This document shows, piece by piece, positions 1-9,049 of a DNA stretch of 64,000 bases. The position numbers and the translations under genes are program-made. Below the pieces are notes generated by a model, which was not told the DNA's origin, did not search any database, and was given only the letters and a program-made list of their open reading frames with translations. Source of the stretch: CAVSQX01 sp963730225 (GTDB lineage: Bacteria; Planctomycetota; Phycisphaerae; Tepidisphaerales; Tepidisphaeraceae). The DNA is taken from the NCBI GenBank assembly GCA_963730225.1, contig CAVSQX010000002.1, positions 1,116,001-1,180,000 of the forward strand, in the 5' to 3' direction. Positions within the stretch are counted from its first letter, which is position 1, and each line of letters begins with the position of its first letter.

Positions 1-29
1 GGGTAGTTTTTCTATCCCGGTTCGGCTCC

Positions 30-353
30 ATGCGCGTCTTTGCCGCCATTCTCGCGGTGCTGATAGGAGTGGCCGGATGGCATTATTCGTTCTACTCCCA
101 TGCGGCCGTGCGTCTGGAAGGAATTGAGAATCCGCAAGTCAACCGTCGGCGACATCGCCTGCGGCGGATCAATGGTGTCGCGATGCTTCTTCTGGCCACG
201 CTGTTCGCCGTCGGAATTTTCACCAGCGACGCCGACGCGGCGCCGCAGAGATTTTTCGTGGTTTGGCTGACGGTGCTGACGCTGTTGGCGGTAATCATCG
301 TGTTGGCTGTGGCCGATTTGAGGTACACCGCCCAGCTTCGCCGCAAACGATAA
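30..353 (+). CDS. Small three-helix membrane protein, unknown function
   Basis: I do not recognise a family. The 107-residue product has a hydrophobic N-terminal helix (about residues 3-20), an arginine-rich loop (about 40-48: NRRRHRLRR), then two more hydrophobic segments (about 50-66 and 76-95) and a basic tail ending RRKR. It is therefore probably an inner-membrane protein with three helices. The ATG at 30 is the only reasonable start, and no clear ribosome-binding site precedes it. It ends 4 bases before the DUF192 lipoprotein gene, so the two are probably cotranscribed. The window begins just upstream, so any operon partner before it cannot be seen. Confidence 0.6.
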   Translation: MRVFAAILAVLIGVAGWHYSFYSHAAVRLEGIENPQVNRRRHRLRRINGVAMLLLATLFAVGIFTSDADAAPQRFFVVWLTVLTLLAVIIVLAVADLRYTAQLRRKR

Positions 354-357
354 TTCA

Positions 358-834
358 ATGCGTTCCATTTTCCGCACCGTTTCAATCGCGCTGTTGTTAT
401 CGGTCGTGTCGATCGGCTGCCGCCGACCCGCGCCGCCGCCGCCGGCTAGCGGGCTGCCGACGGTTCCCATGCAAATCGGCGCCAAGACCTACACGCTGGA
501 AATTGCCGCCGACACGTATTCCCGGGAAAAGGGACTCATGGAGCGCGATTCCATGCCCGCCGATCACGGCATGATCTTTGTTTTTGACGCCGATACCAAA
601 AGTGGATTCTGGATGCACCACACGCGGTTTCCACTGGATATTCTGTTTATCACCCAAACCGGGCAGGTCGATTCGGTGCGACAGATGAAGGCGTACGACG
701 AATCGTCAACCTACAGCGACGGACCATACCACTACGCGATCGAGCTGAATCTCGGCGCCGCCGCCGACTGCGGCGTCAAGGCGGGCGATCAACTGCAAAT
801 TCCCCAGGCCGCCGCATCGGCGATCCGCAATTGA
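358..834 (+). CDS. DUF192 family lipoprotein
   Basis: The 158-residue protein starts with a basic stretch and a hydrophobic core ending SIGC at residues 18-21, a type II signal peptide with the lipid-modified Cys followed by a Pro-rich linker. The rest is a DUF192 domain: the block GLMERDSMPADHGMIFVF (about residues 60-77), then FWMHHTRFPLDILFI, and a C-terminal segment with AIELNLGAA and AGDQLQIP. These are the conserved parts of the family, whose function is unknown; members are usually secreted or lipid-anchored. Length is normal. It follows the small membrane protein gene by 4 bases. Confidence 0.85.
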   Translation: MRSIFRTVSIALLLSVVSIGCRRPAPPPPASGLPTVPMQIGAKTYTLEIAADTYSREKGLMERDSMPADHGMIFVFDADTKSGFWMHHTRFPLDILFITQTGQVDSVRQMKAYDESSTYSDGPYHYAIELNLGAAADCGVKAGDQLQIPQAAASAIRN

Positions 835-943
835 CTTGCCCGCATAACCAGTAAAGTCGCCCCGTCGCCAGAACCGAAGTTCAATACGTGGGCTTTTCGC
901 ATGGCCACGTTGGCTGTGCACATTCTCGGACTCTCGGGGCTTC

Positions 944-1903
944 ATGAGTGCAGCGCCACCGCTTCTTCGGCTCGTTCGCGACGACGATCCGCCCCTGCGT
1001 CCCCCGCATGATCCGCTCGATTCCCTGAGCCAGTTGCAGGCGTTGCGAAATGAAGTCGGGGTTCTTACCGCCGAGCTGAGCACGCTGCGCCACGTCCACG
1101 AATCGCACAGCGTGCACCTTTCCAAGATCAACGAAGAGCTTCGCCTGGCCGCCCGGTTGCAGCAGGATTTTCTGCCCAAGACGCTGCCGCAGGTGGGACG
1201 CGTTCGCTTTCACACGTTGTTTCGTCCCGCCGGTTTTGTCAGCGGTGATTTTTACGACGTGATACGGCTCGACGAAAACCACGTCGGTTTCTACATCGCC
1301 GATGCCGTCGGTCACGGTGTGCCAGCGGCGCTGCTGACGATGTTCATCAAGCACGCCCTGATCACCAAACAGATTGTCCCCGGCGGATACCGCCTGCTCT
1401 CGGCGGAGGAAACCATGACGCTGCTGAACGAGAAGCTTCTGGAGCAGCAGCTTTCCTCGGCCACGTTTGCCACGGCCGTGTACGGCGTCATCAACGTGCA
1501 GACGCTGAAGGTACAGTTCGCCCGCGGTGGACATCCACTGCCCCTGTTGTTCGGCGCCAACGGGCAAATCAAACCGATCCCCTGCGACGGCGGTTTGCTG
1601 GGCGTCTTCCACGAGGAAACCTTCACACAGCAAACCGTGCAGCTTTCGCCGGGCGATCGCGTCCTGATGTTCACCGACGGGTTTGAAGTTCTGTTTCCCG
1701 AAGATCGCAATGCCGAACAGCAGCGCTGGATGCAGGAACTGGACGTTCGCCGATTTCTGCCGGCCCAGCAATTGCTCAAGGAATACTCGGAACTGATCGA
1801 TCAGCAGTGCGGCGATCGTCTGCCAAAAGACGATCTGACCATGCTGATGCTGGAGGTGCCGCCGCAGCAGCCGCTCATAAAACCCGCCGCAGCAATTCGC
1901 TGA
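944..1903 (+). CDS. SpoIIE/RsbU-type PP2C serine phosphatase
   Basis: The 319-residue protein has a short N-terminal segment with a predicted coiled coil (about residues 25-70, heptads around LSQLQALRNEVGVLTAELSTL). A PPM/SpoIIE phosphatase domain follows, starting at the family signature LRLAARLQQDFLPK. Metal-binding acidic residues are visible in SGDFYDV, IADAVGHG and the C-terminal KDDLTMLML. There is no receiver or PAS domain in this chain, so its input is unknown; in known systems such enzymes dephosphorylate anti-anti-sigma factors. No STAS or RsbW-like gene lies in the window. Its 3' end overlaps the convergent glycosyltransferase gene by 29 bases. Confidence 0.88.
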   Translation: MSAAPPLLRLVRDDDPPLRPPHDPLDSLSQLQALRNEVGVLTAELSTLRHVHESHSVHLSKINEELRLAARLQQDFLPKTLPQVGRVRFHTLFRPAGFVSGDFYDVIRLDENHVGFYIADAVGHGVPAALLTMFIKHALITKQIVPGGYRLLSAEETMTLLNEKLLEQQLSSATFATAVYGVINVQTLKVQFARGGHPLPLLFGANGQIKPIPCDGGLLGVFHEETFTQQTVQLSPGDRVLMFTDGFEVLFPEDRNAEQQRWMQELDVRRFLPAQQLLKEYSELIDQQCGDRLPKDDLTMLMLEVPPQQPLIKPAAAIR

Positions 1904-3038
1904 GCACGATATTCGAGTCAAAAAACTTTTCCGCGACTCGCCGGGCCCCAAGGCTGTGGCGGGAATAATCCGCCGAGATTTCCCGCAACGCCGCTGCCGC
2001 CTGGTCGATCGACGAATAGGAAAACAAACCTTCACCGATGGGAATCCACCGATCAAATCCGCTTGCCTGCGTAACCACCGGCTTTCCGCTGGCCAGATAG
2101 GCGGCGCTGCGGTCGCTGAACCATCCGCTGGGCAGACCCGCGTAGATTTCCTTGGCTACCGTGAATTCGCCGGCCGATTCGCGGATGAATTGCTGAAACG
2201 ATTCGCAACTGCTGGTGATGCCCTCGGCATCCAGCACGCGCCAGCCGGCTTGAGCGAATTGCCGTTTCATTTCGGCGGTCATTCCCGCCATGGCGATCCT
2301 CATTTCCCAATCCGTGCGACGTGGCAGGTCGATCATTTTCATCCATGGTCCGGCCTTGCTGCTCTTGTAGACTTTCCCGTCGAATTCCAGATTCCGTTCG
2401 GTGCTGTGTTCCCACTTCCCAACCGTGCTGATGTGCGGGCTGGCCGTTGGCACGGCGGGCCAATGCCGCAAGGCGATGGGTTGATTGGTTGCGATCCAAT
2501 CCAGGCCGTGCGTGGGCAACGCACATTCGCTCGTGCCGATAAGCCGGCCGAAGGTCGCCACGGCGTCAAATTGGCGGTAGTAATCCAGAAAATTGGCGTC
2601 GTGTCGCATCCGCAACTGCGTGAAGACCGGATCGGTGTCGATCACCATGGTCCGTCGCGGCCGCGGTCGATTCGGCCGCAGCGGCGTTACCCCGCTGACG
2701 CACAGAAGCAAGTCCGCCCTGCTCAAAATCTCGTTCAACTCCGACTCGCTCAGGCCGTAATGCCGGTCCTCAAATTCCGAGAAGTAGCAGTATCGGATCG
2801 GCAGTCCATACTGCCGAAACGTTCGCTCCAGATATTCCCGGCCGTAGGTGCTGTCGGGGCCGCTGGTCCAGTTGGTTGGATTGTACGGAAGCGAGAAGCT
2901 GCCGCTGTCTTCCAAAAAAACAACATCGTGCCCCAGTTCGTGTAGTCCGCAGAGATAGTTCAGATGGTGCCACGTCATCCCGCCCAGCGGGTATCCGATG
3001 ATGTATCCGCCGACGACGATGGTTAGACGCTGGGGCAT
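1875..3038 (-). CDS. GT-B fold glycosyltransferase-like protein
   Basis: From the ATG at 3038 (MPQRLTIVVGG) this encodes about 387 residues; an upstream ATG at 3062 is possible, but the later start begins directly with the first beta strand. The N-terminal half has a nucleotide-fold pattern (VVGGYIIGYPLGGMTWH, then HELGHDVVFLED). The C-terminal half has the GT-B pattern of family 4-like enzymes: a variable loop GLPSGWFSDRSAAYL followed by ASGKPVVTQASG and a closing helix. Donor and acceptor cannot be read from the sequence. No other sugar-biosynthesis gene adjoins it; its 3' end overlaps the SpoIIE gene and sucC lies upstream on the same strand. Confidence 0.65.
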   Translation of the reverse strand: MPQRLTIVVGGYIIGYPLGGMTWHHLNYLCGLHELGHDVVFLEDSGSFSLPYNPTNWTSGPDSTYGREYLERTFRQYGLPIRYCYFSEFEDRHYGLSESELNEILSRADLLLCVSGVTPLRPNRPRPRRTMVIDTDPVFTQLRMRHDANFLDYYRQFDAVATFGRLIGTSECALPTHGLDWIATNQPIALRHWPAVPTASPHISTVGKWEHSTERNLEFDGKVYKSSKAGPWMKMIDLPRRTDWEMRIAMAGMTAEMKRQFAQAGWRVLDAEGITSSCESFQQFIRESAGEFTVAKEIYAGLPSGWFSDRSAAYLASGKPVVTQASGFDRWIPIGEGLFSYSSIDQAAAALREISADYSRHSLGARRVAEKFFDSNIVLSELLRRVL

Positions 3039-3052
3039 GGTTGAATTGTGAT

Positions 3053-3133
3053 AAGGTGACAAGGCAACCTGGTGACAAGGTGCAAACGCTTTGGCCGCTT
3101 CCCCACCGTGTCACCCCTTCACCTTGTCACCTT
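3053..3133. repeat. Inverted GGTGACAAGG-type repeats between genes
   Basis: The stretch between the glycosyltransferase and sucC carries AAGGTGACAAGG (3053-3064) and its exact reverse complement CCTTGTCACCTT (3122-3133), with further partial copies between (GGTGACAAGGTG at 3071-3082, GTGTCACC near 3108). The arms could pair as a long-loop hairpin in the sucC transcript, or the region may simply be a cluster of short reiterated words like those at 15205 and 25333. There is no T-run, so I do not call it a terminator. Confidence 0.6.
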
Positions 3134-3152
3134 GCCATCTTGTTTCCCCAAT

Positions 3153-4329
3153 TCACGCCGCTTTCACCGCCGCCGTGACTTTTTTCGCCGCGTCCGTCAA
3201 ATCCGCGGCCGGCTGAAGGGTCGGCAGTTGCGACTTGGCCGCCGCAAGAATTTCCCGCGCCCGAGCCGCATTGGTTCCCTCCAGCCGCACGACGACCGGA
3301 ACCTTGAATCCGACTTCCCGCCCCGCCTGCACCAGCGCCTCGGCGATCAAATCGCACTTGGCGATTCCGCCGAAAATATTCACCAGGATTCCCTTCACGT
3401 TTGGATCGGCCAGGATGATGCGAAACGCCTCGATGGCCGCCTCCGCGGTCACCCCGCCGCCCACGTCTAGAAAATTCGCCGGCTCGGCGCCGTGCAGCTT
3501 GATGATGTCCATCGTCGACATCGCCAGTCCCGCGCCGTTGACCAGGCAACCGATGGTTCCATCGAGTGCGATGTAATTCAGATTCGCTTTTTTCGCCCGC
3601 AAATCGAGCGGTTTTTCCTGGCTCGCATCGGCCATCGCCGCGACCTCGGGATGGCGGAAAAGTGCGTTGTCGTCGAAATCGATCTTCGCATCGATCGCCA
3701 GCAGCTTGCCGTCGCTGCGTCACCACCAGTGGATTGATCTCGGCCAGCGAAGCATCCAATTTGAAGAACACTTTGGCCAGATTGCTCATCAGTTTCGCCG
3801 CTTCGCCGGCCAGCTTGTCGGCAAAGCCAAGCTTGTAGGCCAACTCTCGGGCCTGGAACGCCTGCAATCCCAGCAGCGGATGCAGCGGTTCCTTGAGAAC
3901 TTTCTCCGGCGATTTGCGAGCGACTTCCTCAATCTCGACGCCCCCCTCGGCCGACGCGATCATCGTGGCGCTGCCGCGGCCCCGGTCCACGGTGATGCCT
4001 AGGTAGTATTCCTTGGCGATTTCCACGCCCGGCGCCACCAGCAGCACCGAAACCGGCACGCCCGCCGGCCCGGTCTGCACGCTGACCATCCGATGCGACA
4101 GCATGAACCGCGCCGCTTCGGCAGCCTGCTCGGCGGATTTCACCAACTTCACGAACCCCGCCTTGCCGCGCCCCCCGGCATAGACCTGCGCCTTGACGAC
4201 GCACACCGGCTGCCCAAATTTTTTGAACGCCGCCGCCGCTTCCTCGGCGGTTTTCACGACTTGGGCCGGGGGAACCGGAACGCCGTTTTCACTCAGGATT
4301 TGACGGGCCTGATATTCGTGGATTTTCAT
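3153..4329 (-). CDS. sucC: Succinyl-CoA ligase (ADP-forming) beta subunit, frameshifted
   Basis: SucC binds nucleotide and, with SucD, interconverts succinyl-CoA and succinate in the TCA cycle. The first part (4329 to about 3720) has the ATP-grasp N-terminus MKIHEYQARQILSENGVPVP and AGGRGKAGFVK, and reaches AEINPLVVT. The second part is in another frame and resumes with DGKLLAIDAKIDF, continuing through NYIALDGTIGCLVNGAGLAM and VNIFGGIAKCDLIA to the stop at 3153. Joined, they give a normal-length subunit of about 390 residues. The break is near 3716, where removing one C restores the frame. No sucD follows in the window. A single indel in an otherwise intact gene suggests sequence error rather than decay. 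Confidence 0.9.
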
Positions 4330-4444
4330 TGTCGGGCAAAAGCATATCGTCGGCGGACGATCGGCTCAAATGCCAAAAGATGTCCCACCGAGACAATCGA
4401 TCTCCGGCGACATGCGGCGACCGGTGGGATAGAATCTTTCGCGC

Positions 4445-5149
4445 ATGCGTTCCTCTGGCAACCGCGCCATCGTGTTAACCAGCGGTGGCTTGGACAGCAC
4501 CACCTGTCTGGCGATCGCCAAAGACGAGGGTTTCAGCCGACTTCATTCTCTAACCTTCGACTACGGCCAACGCCACTGCCACGAGTTGGAGGCCGCCGCC
4601 GCCGTTGCCGCGGCGTTTGCGGCGGAGCATCGGGTGATAAAAATCGATCTTCGCCAATTCGGCCGCAGCGCTTTGACCGACGACATTCCCGTGCCCAAAG
4701 ATCGCGATGAAGCACAGATGGCCGGGCAAATCCCCGTGACCTACGTTCCCGCGCGCAACACGATTTTTCTCAGCTACGCACTGGGTTGGGCGGAAGTCCT
4801 CGATGCGGCGGATGTGTTCATCGGCGTCAACGCCATTGACTACAGCGGGTATCCGGATTGCCGGCCGGAGTTTATCGCCGCATTTGAAAAGCTGGCGAAT
4901 CTGGCGACCAAGTCCGCCGTTGAACACGCCGACCGATCGCCATGGTTTCGCATTCATGCGCCGCTGATAAAAATGACCAAGGCGGAAATCATTCGCCGCG
5001 GCGTGGATTTGGGCGTCGATTATTCCATGACGCACAGTTGTTACGATCCAACTAATGTCGGCCTGGCGTGCGGCCGATGTGACAGTTGCCTTCTCCGCAA
5101 AAAGGGGTTCGAGCAGGCTGGGGTTCCCGATCCCACACACTATGCGTGA
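4445..5149 (+). CDS. queC: 7-cyano-7-deazaguanine synthase
   Basis: QueC converts 7-carboxy-7-deazaguanine to preQ0 using ATP and ammonia, in queuosine and deazapurine synthesis. The 234-residue protein has the PP-loop SGGLDSTTCLAIA near the N-terminus, the family blocks TFDYGQRHCHEL, YVPARNTIFLSYA and GVNAIDYSGYPDCRPEF, and the C-terminal zinc cluster pattern C-x8-C-x2-C-x2-C (SCYDPTNVGLACGRCDSC). All expected motifs are present and length is typical. No queD, queE or tgt is nearby, so it stands apart from the rest of its pathway. It is divergent from sucC with 115 bases between them, and an ASCH-domain gene follows on the same strand. Confidence 0.95.
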   Translation: MRSSGNRAIVLTSGGLDSTTCLAIAKDEGFSRLHSLTFDYGQRHCHELEAAAAVAAAFAAEHRVIKIDLRQFGRSALTDDIPVPKDRDEAQMAGQIPVTYVPARNTIFLSYALGWAEVLDAADVFIGVNAIDYSGYPDCRPEFIAAFEKLANLATKSAVEHADRSPWFRIHAPLIKMTKAEIIRRGVDLGVDYSMTHSCYDPTNVGLACGRCDSCLLRKKGFEQAGVPDPTHYA

Positions 5150-5205
5150 CAAACTCGCTGTGGCAAAGTATTGTGTTCGGTAACTGTTGGGGTTCTGCGT
5201 CGGGC

Positions 5206-5583
5206 ATGAAAGCGATCTCGATCAAGCAACCGTGGGCTTCGCTGATCGCCGCCGGGATCAAAACCGTCGAGGTGCGGGCGTGGCCCACCGATCATCGCGG
5301 CCCGCTGCTCATTTGCAGCAGCCGCCGGCCGGTCATTCCCGGTCATCATCACGGCCAGGCGCTGTGCATCGTGAACCTGATCGACTGCCGGCCGCTCTCG
5401 CACGATGATGTTCCCTTCACCTGCGTCGGCCGATACCTCCCACGCCATTTCGGCTGGATTCTCAGCAACGCCCAACTGATTCATCCCATTCCCATCGTCG
5501 GACAACTTCGGCTTTTTGATGTGCGCGACAAACTCATCCGCCTGATCGATCCGATTCTGCCGTTCGATTCAGGCGAGGCATGA
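5206..5583 (+). CDS. ASCH-domain protein
   Basis: The 125-residue product begins MKAISIKQPWASLIAAGIK, the start motif of ASCH domains (PUA-like fold, proposed RNA-binding), followed by TVEVRAWPTDHRGPLLICSS, the conserved strand-loop region. The ATG at 5206 is chosen because the fold starts there; in-frame sequence upstream runs into queC and is not conserved in pattern. Whether it binds modified RNA or a nucleotide is unknown. Its place after queC is compatible with an RNA-modification link, but that is inference. The 3' end overlaps the convergent ABC ATPase gene by 50 bases. Confidence 0.85.
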   Translation: MKAISIKQPWASLIAAGIKTVEVRAWPTDHRGPLLICSSRRPVIPGHHHGQALCIVNLIDCRPLSHDDVPFTCVGRYLPRHFGWILSNAQLIHPIPIVGQLRLFDVRDKLIRLIDPILPFDSGEA

Positions 5584-6337
5584 AAACCGGTTCTCCCCCG
5601 GGCCCGGTGAGCTTATCCATGGCAATTCCGTAGATGCGCGAAAGCAGATCGGTCTCCAGCACGCTCGTGTTTCCGCTGGCGGCCACCGTTCCGTTTTCCA
5701 GCAGAATCACTCGATCGCTGACGGCCGCCGCCAGATTCAAATCGTGCGAGGCCATCAGCACGCCGATCGATTTTTCCCGCGCCAATTTCCGCAGCAACTC
5801 GCACAGCTCGACGTGATGCCGCAAATCCAGATGTGCCGCCGGCTCGTCGAGCAGAATCGCGGCCGGCTCCTGCACGAGGCATCGTCCCACAAACACGCGC
5901 TGCCGCTGGCCGCCGGAAAGCTCATCCATCGGCCGATCCAGCAAATCCGCCAATCCCATCTGCCCGCTTACGTCCATAACCACCTGCTGATCGCGCGGCG
6001 ATTCGATTCCAAACGCCGACCAATACGGCGATCTCCCCAGCCGCAGAACATCCGCCACCGTGTGCTCGGGCAAATATCCCGGCGATTGCGGCAGATACGC
6101 GATTCGCCGGGCCAGCTCGCGCCGATTCCACGCCGCGATCGCTTTGCCTTCCCATTCAATTTTTCCGCTGGCGTTTAGTTGGCCGAGCAGCGACTTGATC
6201 AGCGTGCTCTTTCCACTGCCGTTGGGGCCCAGCAGAGCGAGGATTTCGCCCCCGTCCAGCGAAACATCCACTCCGCGCAGCGCGAAATGATCGCCGTAAC
6301 CGAAACCGAGTCCCGAAGCTCGCAGCAGTGTGGCCAT
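5534..6337 (-). CDS. ABC transporter ATP-binding protein, FecE/BtuD type
   Basis: This is the ATPase of a three-gene importer. The 267-residue protein has Walker A GPNGSGKSTLIKSLLG (about residue 36), a Q-loop at AYLPQSPG, the signature LSGGQRQRVFVGRCL, Walker B AAILLDEPAAHLDL and the switch histidine in MASHDLNLAA. The length and the LDLRHHVELCELL segment match the FecE/FhuC/BtuD group, which powers import of Fe-siderophores, haem or cobalamin. It starts one base past the end of the permease gene on the same strand. The ligand cannot be settled from the sequence. Confidence 0.92.
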   Translation of the reverse strand: MATLLRASGLGFGYGDHFALRGVDVSLDGGEILALLGPNGSGKSTLIKSLLGQLNASGKIEWEGKAIAAWNRRELARRIAYLPQSPGYLPEHTVADVLRLGRSPYWSAFGIESPRDQQVVMDVSGQMGLADLLDRPMDELSGGQRQRVFVGRCLVQEPAAILLDEPAAHLDLRHHVELCELLRKLAREKSIGVLMASHDLNLAAAVSDRVILLENGTVAASGNTSVLETDLLSRIYGIAMDKLTGPGGEPVFMPRLNRTAESDRSGG

Positions 6338-6338
6338 T

Positions 6339-7373
6339 TCATTCCACCGCTCGTTGCCGGCTGCGCCAGAGCAGAATCAGAAAGAACGGTCCGCCGAGCA
6401 ACCCCGTCAGCACGCCGACCGGCAACATCGTCTGCGCGAGATCGGCCCGTGAAAGGGTTCTCGTCGCCGCATCCGCGATCGCCAGCAGCCCCGCGCCCGC
6501 TGCCGTCGCCACAGGCAGCAGGCGTCGCTGATCCGATCCGACAACCAATCGGCACATGTGCGGACAAACCAATCCGACGAATCCGATCGGCCCACTGATC
6601 GCCACCGCCGCCGCCGTTACCAGGGACGCGACGGTCAGTCCGATCCACCTCAGCCGATTGATCCTCACGCCCAGTGAATGGGCTTCGGCTTCTCCCAGCG
6701 CCGCGACGTTCAACTGCCCGCTCAGCTGTAGAAGGATGATCCACCCCACGCCGATGCAGATGGCCGCCGAGAGTTCCTGTTGGGTTGTGAGATTGGATTG
6801 AATTCCACCGACGAGAAATTGTAGCGGCCCGCCCGAGCCGCCGGTGATGTCGCGCTTGAGCGTGTTGATCAGCAGAAAAATCGAGCCGTTCACCGCGTTG
6901 ACAATCACGCCCGCCAGCAGCAAGGTGACTGGCTCCAGCCGGCTGCGGCGCATCGCCACGACGAAAACCACGGCCACCGCTGCCAGCGCTCCGGCGAACG
7001 CAAATGCCTGCTGGCTGGCGGCGCTGGCGATCGTAGCGGTGAGCGCACCGGTCCAGGAGAATCTCCATACAAACGCCGCCAGCGAGGCGCCGCTGCTGAC
7101 GCCCAGCAGATACGGATCGGCCAGCGGATTTCGCAAAATCGCCTGGTAAACGACGCCCGCCGCCGCCAGCGCCGCACCGATCAGCGACGCCAGCAGAACA
7201 TATTCTCTCCGATTGGCCAGTTGCACGCTGCTGGGCCAGGCGAATTTTCCCGTCGAGCCGACGCAGAGACATCCGACCGCCACGATCGCCCAGGCGAGCG
7301 TGGAAAAGAGAATCGTCAACAGCAATCGCCGGGCGCTCCAGCGTTTCAGGGTTGGGTGGACGGATGCAGACAT
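6339..7373 (-). CDS. FecCD-family ABC permease
   Basis: The 344-residue protein has the ten-helix pattern of FecCD/BtuC permeases, with family blocks REYVLLASLIGAALAAAGVVYQAILRNPLADPYLLGVSSGASL, PIGFVGLVCPHMCRLVVG (coupling-helix region) and the C-terminal LPVGVLTGLLGGPFFLILL. It would form the homodimeric membrane channel for the ATPase downstream. Its start overlaps the end of the binding-protein gene by 28 bases and its end abuts the ATPase gene, so the three genes form an operon transcribed leftward. Confidence 0.93.
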   Translation of the reverse strand: MSASVHPTLKRWSARRLLLTILFSTLAWAIVAVGCLCVGSTGKFAWPSSVQLANRREYVLLASLIGAALAAAGVVYQAILRNPLADPYLLGVSSGASLAAFVWRFSWTGALTATIASAASQQAFAFAGALAAVAVVFVVAMRRSRLEPVTLLLAGVIVNAVNGSIFLLINTLKRDITGGSGGPLQFLVGGIQSNLTTQQELSAAICIGVGWIILLQLSGQLNVAALGEAEAHSLGVRINRLRWIGLTVASLVTAAAVAISGPIGFVGLVCPHMCRLVVGSDQRRLLPVATAAGAGLLAIADAATRTLSRADLAQTMLPVGVLTGLLGGPFFLILLWRSRQRAVE

Positions 7374-8227
7374 TGCTCGAATTTCTCAGCCAGGTCGGTT
7401 ACGTGCCAGCCCGGCAGCAGAGCGTACCAGTTATCGATCGTGCACACCCGTCCATTCTGTACCGCGGGAATCTGAGGCACCCGCGCCCAAAATGCACTGG
7501 CCTGCTGTTTTGCCTGCGGGGAAGCGCCGGGCAGCAGTTGGATGATCACCTGAGGTCGCAGCGAGACAAGCATTTCCCGGTCGATTTGCGGGTAGCGCCG
7601 GTTCAGCTTCCCGGCGGCGTTGGCGCCGCCGGCCAATTTCAGCAGATCGTCGAGATACGTGTCGGGACCAGCGACCGATTGGGCCGATTCGTCCAGAACG
7701 ATCAGGGCGGAAACCGGCTCCTTTCCCGCCGCGCTCCGCCGAACCGCATCCAGACGGGTTTGCATGGTTTGCTGCGCTGCCTTGGCCAGCGGAGCCGCAT
7801 TCAGCGCATTTCCCAAGGTATCCAGTGCGGAATAAATATCGTCCAGGCGGTCGATGCCAATGTCGAGCAACTCGATGTGCAGATCGTCGGCTCGCTGCGA
7901 AAACCCGGCCGGCACGCGATCGACGCCGATCTGAATCACCATCACGGCGGGCCGCAACTCCTGGAGCTTTTCCCAGTCGACCGTTTGATAATCGCCCACT
8001 TCCGGAATGTTGCCGACGTCGGGGCGCTGGCGATCGTAGCTGCTGACGCCCACCAGCCGATCGGCCGCCCCCATGCCGATGATCAGATCGGTGGCGGCCG
8101 GCACCAGCGAGGCGACCGTGCGAGTCGTCGATGCGGTCGTCGGAGGGGCGGCGGGTTTGCCGCAGCCGACCAGGATCATTGCGGTGAACAAAAACTTCGC
8201 CGCCGGCGCACCGCGTCGTTGACCCAT
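7346..8227 (-). CDS. Periplasmic binding lipoprotein of metal-chelate/B12 ABC importer
   Basis: From the ATG at 8227 the precursor begins MGQRRGAPAAKFLFTAMILVGC, a lipoprotein signal with Cys at about residue 22; an ORF extension upstream to 8311 adds a poor, cysteine-rich leader and I reject it. The mature part has the BtuF/FecB class III pattern: TVASLVPAATDLIIGMGAADRLVGVSSYDRQRP, then EVGDYQTVDWEKLQELRPAVMVIQ, a long connecting helix and QVIIQLLPG. It overlaps the permease gene by 28 bases and is the first gene of the operon. Only about 70 bases separate it from a divergent gene, too little for a full cobalamin riboswitch. Confidence 0.9.
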   Translation of the reverse strand: MGQRRGAPAAKFLFTAMILVGCGKPAAPPTTASTTRTVASLVPAATDLIIGMGAADRLVGVSSYDRQRPDVGNIPEVGDYQTVDWEKLQELRPAVMVIQIGVDRVPAGFSQRADDLHIELLDIGIDRLDDIYSALDTLGNALNAAPLAKAAQQTMQTRLDAVRRSAAGKEPVSALIVLDESAQSVAGPDTYLDDLLKLAGGANAAGKLNRRYPQIDREMLVSLRPQVIIQLLPGASPQAKQQASAFWARVPQIPAVQNGRVCTIDNWYALLPGWHVTDLAEKFEQCLHPSTQP

Positions 8228-8298
8228 TGGGCGCGGATGGTAAATTTGCCCGGCACAAGTGTCAAACCGCACCGCGATTGAACTCCAAGGACGGCAAC

Positions 8299-9048
8299 AT
8301 GAATGATTCATCGCAAGGATTCGTGTCGAAAATAGGAAACTGGTTCCGCCGAGGCCCCCGGCCTCTGGACGGTGACATGCTTCAGAGCGATCAACGCGCT
8401 TCAGTGCTGCGGCCCTGGGCCAAGCGCGATCAGGCCATCGCCAATCTTCAGGACGGTTTCCACACCCTGACCGATTTGATGGCGGCCATCAAGGATAATC
8501 TCAACGAGCAAGGCCGTCGCCAGGACGAGCTGCTGAAAGTTCTCTCGCATCTGCCGCAGGCGATCGAGTTGATACCCGAAAGCAATCGCATTCACGGCGA
8601 AACGCTGCGGGCCATCCACGCCCGAATGGAGCATCAGAACGAGCAGCAGAATCTGATCGCTGAGATCCTCGGGAAGGTCAGCGACAACGGCGCCGCCCAG
8701 AGCAAGACCGTGGAAGAGGTGCGCTACCGTGTCGAAGCGATGGCCGAGCACGAGTCCAAGATCGCCGACAATTTGTCCAGCGTCGGGGCCGCCATGCAGA
8801 CGGTCAGCCGAAATTCGCAAGCCAGCGCCCAGGTGCTGGAGCAGCTGCGCGACAACATCAATCACCGCGACGGGCAACTGGAGCGGGTGCTGCATCGCCA
8901 GGCGACGCGCTTCACGTCGATGCTGGCGATCGCGATTTTCCTGTCGGTGGCCGCACTGGTTGCGGTGGCGGTGGTGGGATATCAGTTGTTAAATCGACCG
9001 GCTGGCGCGACCACGCCGCCCGCCCTGGTCCAGCCTGCCCAACACTGA
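8299..9048 (+). CDS. Coiled-coil protein with C-terminal membrane anchor
   Basis: I do not recognise a family. The 249-residue product starts at the ATG at 8299 (MNDSSQGFVSKIGNWFRRG). It has a long, polar, Q/E/N-rich helical region (about residues 45-205) with heptads such as LTDLMAAIKDNLNEQGRRQDELLKVL and AQVLEQLRDNINHRDGQLERVL, then one transmembrane helix (about 212-235, SMLAIAIFLSVAALVAVAVVGYQLL) and a short Pro/Ala tail. The layout resembles a tail-anchored coiled-coil protein or a chemoreceptor-like helical rod without its signalling tip. It is divergent from the ABC operon and ends one base before the convergent fusion oxidoreductase gene. Confidence 0.6.
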   Translation: MNDSSQGFVSKIGNWFRRGPRPLDGDMLQSDQRASVLRPWAKRDQAIANLQDGFHTLTDLMAAIKDNLNEQGRRQDELLKVLSHLPQAIELIPESNRIHGETLRAIHARMEHQNEQQNLIAEILGKVSDNGAAQSKTVEEVRYRVEAMAEHESKIADNLSSVGAAMQTVSRNSQASAQVLEQLRDNINHRDGQLERVLHRQATRFTSMLAIAIFLSVAALVAVAVVGYQLLNRPAGATTPPALVQPAQH

Positions 9049-9049
9049 T

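Noticed and set aside
8228..8298. Possible cobalamin riboswitch upstream of the ABC importer
   Set aside because: Only about 70 bases separate the two divergent genes, too few for that riboswitch, and no matching core was seen.
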